Shown piece by piece: positions 1 through 4,878 of a DNA stretch of 7,861 bases; position 1 is the stretch's first letter, and each line of letters begins with the position of its first letter. The notes beneath the pieces were generated by a model. The model had not been told where the DNA came from and made no database searches. It saw only the letters and a program-made list of their open reading frames with translations. Origin of the DNA: Bacteroidales bacterium (lineage in GTDB: Bacteria; Bacteroidota; Bacteroidia; Bacteroidales; Bacteroidaceae); contig SFCP01000081.1 of NCBI GenBank assembly GCA_004558535.1, positions 1 through 7,861 on the forward strand. Reading direction: 5' to 3'. Both the position numbers and the translations under genes were made by a program.

Positions 1-87
1 TTCTGTCGGAGCGACTTACGCCTTTTTATATTGGGTTTCGGCAATTCTATGTCCGGCTCCGTCGTTCCTGTGTCCGACTTGGCCGTC

Positions 88-167
88 GTGTCACGGGCGC
101 GGAACGCGTGTGTCACGGGCGCGGAACGCGCGCTCCGCGCCCGCGGTTCGGTCGCACCGCGCCCGCG
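88..167. repeat. GC-rich short direct repeats with about 22-base period
   Basis: A 21-base unit starting GTGTCACGGGCGCGG occurs identically at 88-108 and 110-130, separated by a single T. A second motif, CCGCGCCCGCG, occurs at 135-145 and again at 157-167, also 22 bases apart. The repeats lie outside any gene and are much richer in CG dinucleotides than the flanking intergenic DNA. The two copies are seen directly; no function is inferred. Confidence 0.75.
117..142. other. GC hairpin (9-bp perfect stem)
   Basis: GGGCGCGGA at 117-125 is exactly complementary to TCCGCGCCC at 134-142, leaving an 8-base loop. The left arm is part of the second copy of the direct repeat at 110-130. No run of T follows on either strand, so it does not look like an intrinsic terminator. 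It could act as a 3' mRNA-stabilising stem for the minus-strand operon, but this is only inference. Confidence 0.5.
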
Positions 168-253
168 ACGCGATGGCCAAGTGCTTTTTGGGAATAAGAA
201 AGTAGGATTTGGGAATCAGGAGTTTGGCAGGGGGGACGGCGGGGTGGGAGCTG

Positions 254-1195
254 CTATTGCACGGGGGGCCGCTGCTCGTGCATACGTTGCCTATACTCTT
301 CTATGCGGGGCAAGTATTCCTCCATGCGGGGCCGGTACTCTTCTATGCGGGGCAGGTATTCCTCCATGCGGGGCCGGTACTCTTCTATGCGGGGCAGGGC
401 CTCGTCAATTTGCTGCCGGTAGTTCTCCAGCAGGCGGTCGTAATCCCCTATGGGCAGGCCCTGCTCCTCCAAATCGCCCAACTGCTCGTGCATACGTTGC
501 AGGGACTCGGCCATTTGGGCCTGGGCGCTGTCCATCTGTGCCCGGTAGCTCTCCACCAGGCGGCTGTAGTCCTCCGTCCAGGCGCTGTAGTCGTGCGTAT
601 CGCCCAGGTAGTAGTCCGGCAGGTTGCCGCGGGGTGTGAGCAGGTCCTCGTCGCTGGTGGTTTTCGACTTCGACATCTTGATAATCTCGGCGATGTCGCT
701 ATCGCGGAGCTTGCCGGTGAGCTGTATGACGCGGGTGCAGTAATCGTCGCGGAAGCGGAAGACGAGCAGCTCCTGGATAGTCTTGCCGCGGGAGCGGCGC
801 ACGAATACCTGCAGCTCCACATTGTCGGCGCGGGTGCTCATCAGGCACTCGTACTCGGCCATTTGCGACACCTTCTTCTGGTCATTGCGGAAACTCTTGG
901 TCGTGGAGCGGCTGTGGGTGTGGAGCATGAGGACGCCGGTGAGCCGGGGGAGCACCTTGCCGAGATTCCAGGTGTCGGACTTGAGGGAGCCGCTGCGCGC
1001 GGCTGCTTCCAGCATCGTCTCGGAGATGTAGGTGCGCGAGACTTTGGTGTTTTGGGCGTATTGGTCGAAGCTGTAGAGGACAGGCATCGGCTTTGCAGCG
1101 GTCACGCCGCGGGAGCTGCCGGCCGCTCTGGCCTGCGGCAGGTGGCCGCAAAGCAGGATGGTGGTGAGGAGAAGCAGGGGAATAAGGCGTTTCAT
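254..1195 (-). CDS. DUF4252 family exported protein with heptad-repeat C-terminal tail
   Basis: The protein has 313 residues. Residues 1-25 form a signal peptide: Lys-Arg, a Leu/Ile core, and a likely cleavage after Ala-Arg-Ala. The cysteine at residue 15 has no good lipobox. Residues about 40-178 resemble the DUF4252 domain of Bacteroidota, including the IQLTGKLRDSDIAEIIK stretch at 157-173. The function of that domain is not established. Residues about 205-308 are a charged helical region rich in Glu, Arg, Gln and Tyr; its end is built from 7-residue units alternating LPRIEEY and RPRMEEY (267-301). The start at 1195 was chosen because it places the signal peptide at the N-terminus; an in-frame ATG at 1300 would add 35 unrelated residues. 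The gene follows the sigma factor and putative anti-sigma genes, so it is probably part of that envelope-related regulon. The tail is unusual for the family, as far as I know. Confidence 0.8.
   Translation of the reverse strand: MKRLIPLLLLTTILLCGHLPQARAAGSSRGVTAAKPMPVLYSFDQYAQNTKVSRTYISETMLEAAARSGSLKSDTWNLGKVLPRLTGVLMLHTHSRSTTKSFRNDQKKVSQMAEYECLMSTRADNVELQVFVRRSRGKTIQELLVFRFRDDYCTRVIQLTGKLRDSDIAEIIKMSKSKTTSDEDLLTPRGNLPDYYLGDTHDYSAWTEDYSRLVESYRAQMDSAQAQMAESLQRMHEQLGDLEEQGLPIGDYDRLLENYRQQIDEALPRIEEYRPRMEEYLPRIEEYRPRMEEYLPRIEEYRQRMHEQRPPVQ
294..398 (-). repeat. Five tandem 21-bp units inside the DUF4252 gene
   Basis: Units at 294-314, 315-335, 336-356, 357-377 and 378-398 alternate between two versions (A-B-A-B-A), giving a 42-bp higher-order repeat. 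The A copies at 336-356 and 378-398 are identical, and the copy at 294-314 differs from them by one base. The two B copies are identical. Each unit encodes one heptad (RPRMEEY or LPRIEEY in the minus-strand protein). Near-identity at DNA level, including silent sites, points to recent duplication and likely copy-number variation between strains. Confidence 0.9.
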
Positions 1196-1363
1196 GGTGG
1201 TGGTGGATTGCTGGGCAGACTTGGGGCGGAGGACAGACTGAGAAGAGAGCTGTTGCGCAGTAGGAAAAGCGCCGGTCCGCCCTCCGCCCGTCGTCTGCAT
1301 CTTGTTTAATCTAATATATGTTATGGAAAGTTCGTCGCGGAATAGGGATGGCTTCGCCGCAGG
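1196..1363 (-). promoter_or_regulatory. Leader of the DUF4252 gene with long imperfect inverted repeat
   Basis: This 168-base gap separates the putative anti-sigma gene from the DUF4252 start. GGGCGGAGG at 1224-1232 pairs with CCTCCGCCC at 1281-1289. Outside these, GCAGAC at 1215-1220 pairs with GTCTGC at 1293-1298, across a 3x3 internal loop. The enclosed loop is 48 bases. On the minus-strand mRNA this stem ends about 20 bases before the ATG and has no T-tract after it, so it is not an intrinsic terminator. No convincing TAnnTTTG box was found in the gap; the AT-rich stretch near 1310-1325 only loosely resembles one. Read-through from the sigma promoter is the simplest model. Confidence 0.4.
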
Positions 1364-1819
1364 TCAGTCGCAGGGTCCGCCCAGGTCGTCTTCGTCCATC
1401 GCAGTGTTGAGTTGCTCGGAGACGTAGAGCAGGATTTCCTCGCTCTCCTGCATGCTCTGCAGCGTGTTCATGCAGGTATCGGCGTAGCCGGCCGGCTTTG
1501 TTCCGGGCAGGAAGTGCAGCCCAAACAGCACACCGGCAAAGAGGGCCGCGGCAGTGTAGGGCAGCCACAGCCTGAGGCGGTGGCGACGGCGGCGCGGGGC
1601 GGCAGCGGGGGCAAGGGCGGCACGCAGGCGACCCTGGAAGCCCTCGGGGAGCGTCGCCTCGTCCGGTTCGGCCAGCCAAGCAAGCAGCTGTCGGTCGGCA
1701 GTGCGCTGCGGTGCGTCGTCCGGGGCGGCCGGATGTTCGAGCAGGGCGCGCTCCTCGTCGGGAGTGGTCAGTCCGGCGTAGAATTTCTCCCAGAGTTGGT
1801 TTTCAAGTTCTCTTTTCAT
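1364..1819 (-). CDS. Single-pass membrane protein, probable anti-sigma factor
   Basis: The protein has 151 residues. Residues 1-80 are hydrophilic and acidic, ending in a strongly basic run (RRRRHRLR, 76-83). A transmembrane helix follows at about 84-104, then a short C-terminal part of about 45 residues. The basic residues before the helix place the N-terminus in the cytoplasm and the C-terminus in the periplasm. That is the arrangement expected of an anti-sigma factor binding its sigma through the N-terminal part. The ATG lies inside the 3' end of the sigma gene: the reading frames overlap by 17 bases (1803-1819), implying translational coupling. I do not see a clear ZAS zinc motif (HxxxCxxC), so the anti-sigma role rests on position, topology and size. 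It resembles small proteins annotated in Bacteroides as DUF5056-like, but I cannot confirm the family. Confidence 0.75.
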   Translation of the reverse strand: MKRELENQLWEKFYAGLTTPDEERALLEHPAAPDDAPQRTADRQLLAWLAEPDEATLPEGFQGRLRAALAPAAAPRRRRHRLRLWLPYTAAALFAGVLFGLHFLPGTKPAGYADTCMNTLQSMQESEEILLYVSEQLNTAMDEDDLGGPCD

Positions 1820-2339
1820 AAGGCTGAGTCCTTGCTAATGATTGGTATTCCTCGTTCAGCATACATTGTCGGAGCTTTTGTCGTGCCCGCGACAGGATGA
1901 CGCGCACGTTGGCCTCAGTTTCGCCCGTCAGTCGGCTGATTTCCTGCGTGCTGTAGGCACCGATGTGCCGCAGGCGAACGATGCGGCGGTCGCGGGACGG
2001 CAGTTGGGCGAGCAGGTAGCGCAGTTGGTCGCCGGCTTCCAGCCGTCCGTCGGCCGGGGGTGCAACGGGCCATTGCCCGGGCGGCGGATTTTCCTGCTCC
2101 ACGTCGCCTTCGTCGCGGCGCAACCGCAGTTTGTCCAGGCAGATGTGGCGCAGCGTCGTCAGCAGGAAGCCCTCGGGTCGCTCCATCGCGCGGAGAGCCT
2201 CGGCCTGCTGCCACGCCCGCAGGTACGTGTCCTGCACGGCGTCCTCGGCGTCCCCGCTGTTTCGCAGCAGGGTAAAGGCCGTGGCGTACAGGCGGCCGGC
2301 CAGGGGGAGGAAGCGCTTTTGGAAATCTTGTGTCGACAT
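1803..2339 (-). CDS. ECF subfamily RNA polymerase sigma-70 factor
   Basis: The protein has 178 residues, the usual length for an ECF sigma factor. Region 2 spans about 10-75 and contains the core-binding and -10 recognition helices around DAEDAVQDTYLRAW (30-43) and RPEGFLLTTLRHICLDKLR (54-72). A Pro-rich linker (about 80-98) leads to region 4 at about 105-160. Its helix-turn-helix (TQEISRLTGETEANVRVILSR, within 131-151) should read the -35 element. The frame closes inside the start of the next gene, which probably encodes its anti-sigma factor. The upstream sequence holds a site like those of ECF-dependent promoters, suggesting autoregulation. The specific signal sensed cannot be told from sequence. 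Confidence 0.95.
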   Translation of the reverse strand: MSTQDFQKRFLPLAGRLYATAFTLLRNSGDAEDAVQDTYLRAWQQAEALRAMERPEGFLLTTLRHICLDKLRLRRDEGDVEQENPPPGQWPVAPPADGRLEAGDQLRYLLAQLPSRDRRIVRLRHIGAYSTQEISRLTGETEANVRVILSRARQKLRQCMLNEEYQSLARTQPYEKRT

Positions 2340-2395
2340 AGTTCGGGCTGCGGAGGGGGCTGCGGCAACGTCCGTGCAGGCTGCCCTCCTATATA

Positions 2396-2424
2396 TATAA
2401 CGAATAAGGGAGGCCGTTTGTTAC
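2396..2424 (-). promoter_or_regulatory. Putative autoregulatory ECF promoter for the sigma operon
   Basis: Read on the minus strand, GTAACA (2424-2419) is followed after 16 bases by CGTTATA (2402-2396). The GTAAC-type -35 element and CGT-containing -10 element fit the general pattern of ECF promoters. The site lies about 57 bases before the sigma ATG. A TATATATATA run overlaps the -10 side. The assignment is by pattern only. Confidence 0.5.
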
Positions 2425-2443
2425 AAAGAAAGGCAAAAAAGAT

Positions 2444-2453
2444 CCGCCGGCGG
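2444..2453. other. 10-bp GC palindrome CCGCCGGCGG
   Basis: A perfect palindrome in the divergent intergenic region, between the sigma promoter and the ung promoter. It could be an operator, but in GC-rich DNA a palindrome of this composition can arise by chance. Confidence 0.3.
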
Positions 2454-2499
2454 CGACGAAGTCCTTTGTAAACAGTACTATCCGTCCGCAAAAAAATCC

Positions 2500-2507
2500 T
2501 ACATTTG
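2500..2507 (+). promoter_or_regulatory. Promoter -7 box for ung (TACATTTG)
   Basis: TACATTTG matches the Bacteroides housekeeping -7 consensus TAnnTTTG exactly and lies 24 bases before the ung ATG at 2532. The -33 TTTG is not found at the usual 19-21 base spacing; the only TTTG nearby is at 2465-2468, which is too far. Transcription would begin about 2510-2515, which rules out a TTG start at 2505 for ung. Confidence 0.6.
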
Positions 2508-2531
2508 CAGCGGAAACGAAATACCTTGCCC

Positions 2532-3194
2532 ATGAAAGTCCAGATAGAGCCGGGGTGGGCCGCCCGCCTGCAGACGGAGTTTGACGCCCCCTATTTCCGT
2601 GAACTGACCGACTTTGTCCGTGCCGAATACCAAGCCGGCCCGTGCTACCCTCCCGGTCCGAAAATCTTCAATGCCTTTAACCTGTGCCCCTTCGACCGCG
2701 TCAAGGTCGTCCTACTGGGACAGGATCCCTACCACGAGCCGGGTCAGGCCGAGGGCCTCTGCTTTTCGGTGGCCGACGGCGTGCCCTTTCCGCCCTCGCT
2801 GCGGAATATTTTTTCGGAAATCGAGGCCGACCTGTCGCGCCCCGTTCCCGCGAGCGGCAGCCTGCGCCGCTGGGCCGAACAGGGCGTACTGCTGCTCAAC
2901 GCCACCCTGACCGTGCGCGCCCATCAAGCCGGTTCGCACCAGGGACACGGCTGGGAGCGCTTCACCGACGCCGTCATTGCCCGCCTCTCGGCCGAGCGCG
3001 AGCACCTGGTCTTCATCCTGTGGGGCAGCTACGCCCAGCGGAAAGGCGCTGTGGTCGATACGTCGCGCCATTTGGTCCTCAAGTCCGCCCATCCCTCGCC
3101 CCTGTCGGCCTATCGCGGATTTTTCGGCAACCACCACTTCACTCTCGCCAACGATTACCTGATTCGCCACGGACTGACGCCCATCAGCTGGTAA
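2532..3194 (+). CDS. ung: Uracil-DNA glycosylase, family 1
   Basis: The enzyme cuts uracil from DNA to start base excision repair. The protein has 220 residues, standard for family 1. Visible motifs are the water-activating loop GQDPYH (63-68, catalytic Asp65), the PPSLRNIF segment (87-94) of the Pro-rich loop, the uracil-binding LLNATLTVR (121-129, Asn123) and the DNA-intercalating HPSPLSAYRG (187-196, His187). All key residues are present, so it should be active. ATG 2532 was chosen because it sits 24 bases after the -7 box and gives the normal N-terminus. The DUF3109 gene follows after 38 bases with no terminator between them, so the two are probably cotranscribed. Confidence 0.98.
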   Translation: MKVQIEPGWAARLQTEFDAPYFRELTDFVRAEYQAGPCYPPGPKIFNAFNLCPFDRVKVVLLGQDPYHEPGQAEGLCFSVADGVPFPPSLRNIFSEIEADLSRPVPASGSLRRWAEQGVLLLNATLTVRAHQAGSHQGHGWERFTDAVIARLSAEREHLVFILWGSYAQRKGAVVDTSRHLVLKSAHPSPLSAYRGFFGNHHFTLANDYLIRHGLTPISW

Positions 3195-3232
3195 CGGCGG
3201 CACAACACACTTCACCCAACACCCCAAGAACC

Positions 3233-3814
3233 ATGATTTTACAAGTAGGCGAGGTCCTCGTGGCCTCGGATATTATCACCGAATGCTTCTGTTGCGACTT
3301 GTCAGCCTGCCGCGGTGCGTGCTGCATCGAGGGCGACGCCGGCGCACCCGTCACATTGGAGGAAGTAGAGTGCCTGGAGGAGGTGCTCGATACCGTACGC
3401 CCCGAACTGTCTACGCCCGCACAGCGCGTCATCAAGCGCCGGGGCGTGGCCTACACCGACGAGGAGGGCGACCTGGTGACGAGCATCGTGGGCGGCAAGG
3501 ACTGCGTTTTTACCTGCTACGATGCAGACGGCTGCTGCTACTGTGCCACGGAGCGTGCCTACCGCGCAGGACGCACCAAGTGGTGCAAACCGATCTCCTG
3601 CGCCCTCTACCCCATTCGCGAGAAGCACTTCGCCAACGGCCTGACGGGGCTGAACTATCACCGCTGGGACGTATGTCGCCCCGCCGTAGAGCTGGGCCGC
3701 CGGCTTGGCCTGCCCGTCTACAAATTCCTGCGCGAACCGCTCATCCGCCGCTTCGGCGAGGACTGGTATCGGGAGCTGGAGGAGGTCGCGGCACAGATGG
3801 AGGCGGCCGAATAA
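3233..3814 (+). CDS. DUF3109 family cysteine-rich protein
   Basis: The protein has 193 residues and 15 cysteines, clustered as CFCCDLSACRGACC (18-31), Cys91/95, CCYC (101-104), Cys118, Cys123 and Cys148. This pattern and the conserved WCKPISCALYPIR segment (117-129) match the DUF3109 family of Bacteroidota. That family is generally grouped with proteins having CxxxCxxxxCC-like metal-binding clusters (YkgJ type). Binding of zinc or an iron-sulfur cluster is therefore likely but not shown. No signal peptide or membrane segment is seen, so it is cytoplasmic. The start at ATG 3233 gives a family-length protein; the same frame stays open upstream across ung, but that part is an off-frame reading of ung. 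Adjacency to ung is, from general knowledge, common in Bacteroides, yet the functional link is unknown. Confidence 0.9.
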   Translation: MILQVGEVLVASDIITECFCCDLSACRGACCIEGDAGAPVTLEEVECLEEVLDTVRPELSTPAQRVIKRRGVAYTDEEGDLVTSIVGGKDCVFTCYDADGCCYCATERAYRAGRTKWCKPISCALYPIREKHFANGLTGLNYHRWDVCRPAVELGRRLGLPVYKFLREPLIRRFGEDWYRELEEVAAQMEAAE

Positions 3815-3869
3815 GCCCGGACGCGCGCCTGCCGGCTACCCTCCCACAGTCCACAGCACACCCCTACAC

Positions 3870-3912
3870 ACCGGGTACACGGCTTCCACGGCCGGGTGCC
3901 CGGTTGTTTTTT
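3870..3912 (+). terminator. Intrinsic terminator after ung-DUF3109
   Basis: ACCGGGTAC (3870-3878) pairs with GTGCCCGGT (3896-3904) through 9 pairs including one G-U, around a 17-base loop. TGTTTTTT follows at 3905-3912. ACA at 3866-3868 can extend the stem past a one-base bulge. It begins 56 bases after the DUF3109 stop, consistent with ending that transcript before sufC. Confidence 0.7.
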
Positions 3913-4028
3913 GGGGACAGCGCCCGCCGTTTTTCCGGGACGCCGCTCCGCCACCGTCGCCGGGCCTCCGACCCCGTCCGTCGGGCAAAAAACGGCACTT
4001 ACATGGGACTTACTTCCAATATTATCCC

Positions 4029-4036
4029 TAATTTTG
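4029..4036 (+). promoter_or_regulatory. Promoter -7 box for the suf operon (TAATTTTG)
   Basis: TAATTTTG matches TAnnTTTG exactly and lies 83 bases before the sufC ATG, downstream of the preceding terminator. No perfect -33 TTTG is present at the right distance. The leader would be roughly 75 bases, long enough for post-transcriptional control, but no recognisable riboswitch or IscR-type site was seen. Confidence 0.5.
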
Positions 4037-4119
4037 CACCACCATCCAGCCCCCACGGGCTGTCGGCGGAGGCCCGATGCGTCCGCTCCTCTATTTTCCA
4101 CATATCCAATCACACCACT

Positions 4120-4872
4120 ATGCTGACTATCCGCAACCTACACGCCTCGGTCGAGGGCAAAGAAATACTGCGCGGCATCAACCTGGACATCAACGACGGG
4201 GAAGTGCACGTGCTGATGGGACCCAACGGCTCGGGCAAAAGCACCCTGAGCAACGTACTCGTGGGCAATCCGAAATACACCGTCACCGAGGGCACTGTCA
4301 CGTTCAATGGCAAGGACCTGCTGGCCCTGTCGCCCGAAGACCGCTCGCACGAAGGCATTTTCATGTCCTTTCAGGCGCCCGTGGAAATCCCCGGCGTATC
4401 GATGACAAACTTCATGCGCGCCGCCCTCAACGCCAAGCGTAAATACTTCGGGCAGGAGCCCATCGCTGCCGGCGACTTCCTGAAGCTGCTCAAGGAGAAG
4501 CGCAAGCTGGTCGGCCTCGATGCCCACTTCATGAGCCGCGGCGTGAACGAGGGGTTCTCGGGCGGAGAGCGTAAACGCAATGAAATCTTCCAGATGGCCG
4601 TGCTGGAACCGCTCTTCAGTATCCTGGACGAAACCGACTCGGGCCTGGACGTCGACGCCCTGCGCATCGTGGCCGAAGGGTTCAACCTGCTGCGCACGCC
4701 CCGCACCTCGGCCATGGTCATCACCCACTACCAGCGCATGCTGGACTACCTGAAGCCCGACTTCGTGCACGTACTGGTCGACGGCCGCATCGTCAAGGAG
4801 GGCAACGCCGACTTGGGCTATGCCATCGAGGAGCGCGGTTTCGACTGGATCAAGGATGAAATCAAAGACTGA
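4120..4872 (+). CDS. sufC: Fe-S cluster assembly ATPase SufC
   Basis: A 250-residue soluble ABC-type ATPase that drives conformational change of the SufBCD scaffold during iron-sulfur cluster assembly in the cytoplasm. It shows Walker A GPNGSGKST (34-42), Q-loop Gln85, ABC signature FSGGERKR (146-153), Walker B and D-loop SILDETDSGLDVDAL (167-181, catalytic Glu171), and switch His203. The SGGERKRNEI and DETDSGLD wording is specific to SufC among ABC proteins. No membrane segments are present. The start ATG 4120 gives the standard N-terminus MLTIRNLHASVEG. sufD follows 6 bases after the stop, indicating one operon. sufB, usually just upstream in this phylum, is missing here. Confidence 0.98.
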   Translation: MLTIRNLHASVEGKEILRGINLDINDGEVHVLMGPNGSGKSTLSNVLVGNPKYTVTEGTVTFNGKDLLALSPEDRSHEGIFMSFQAPVEIPGVSMTNFMRAALNAKRKYFGQEPIAAGDFLKLLKEKRKLVGLDAHFMSRGVNEGFSGGERKRNEIFQMAVLEPLFSILDETDSGLDVDALRIVAEGFNLLRTPRTSAMVITHYQRMLDYLKPDFVHVLVDGRIVKEGNADLGYAIEERGFDWIKDEIKD

Positions 4873-4878
4873 CGCGCC

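Larger units (their letters stand above)
1..253. other. Non-coding GC-rich region downstream of the DUF4252 gene
   Basis: No credible gene is seen here. Open frames crossing it on the plus strand have low-complexity, Ala/Gly/Pro/Arg-rich translations and run antisense into the DUF4252 gene. The stretch contains a GC-rich direct repeat, a GC hairpin and a pair of TTTGGGAAT repeats, described separately. It lies 3' of the minus-strand operon. No hairpin followed by a T-tract in the minus-strand reading direction was found, so no terminator for that operon can be named. Confidence 0.6.
3815..4119 (+). other. Intergenic region between DUF3109 gene and sufC
   Basis: This 305-base gap has no gene. 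It contains a probable intrinsic terminator (3870-3912) for the ung-DUF3109 unit, a GC-rich middle (about 3913-3980) with no clear structure, and an AT-richer part with a -7-like box (4029-4036). About 80 bases of leader lie between that box and the sufC ATG. The gap shows no trace of a sufB gene. GGCAAAAAACGGCACTTA around 3984-4001 resembles the motif family found in the 3' region. Confidence 0.6.

Noticed and set aside
294..398. CRISPR-like array
   Set aside because: The units are contiguous without spacers, keep a reading frame and encode heptads, so this is a coding tandem repeat.
1196..1300. ATG at 1300 as the start of the DUF4252 protein
   Set aside because: It would bury the signal peptide 35 residues inside the protein.
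209..1309. Plus-strand open frame of 366 codons across the DUF4252 gene
   Set aside because: The minus-strand frame has a signal peptide, a DUF4252-like domain and an operon context; the plus-strand frame has only Leu/Val/His-rich low-complexity sequence.
2505..2531. TTG start 9 codons upstream of the chosen ung start
   Set aside because: It lies inside the -7 box, upstream of the expected transcription start; ATG 2532 gives the normal family N-terminus.
3283..4119. N-terminal extension of sufC in the same open frame
   Set aside because: The extension reads through the DUF3109 gene in another frame and through the terminator and promoter region; SufC starts normally at 4120.
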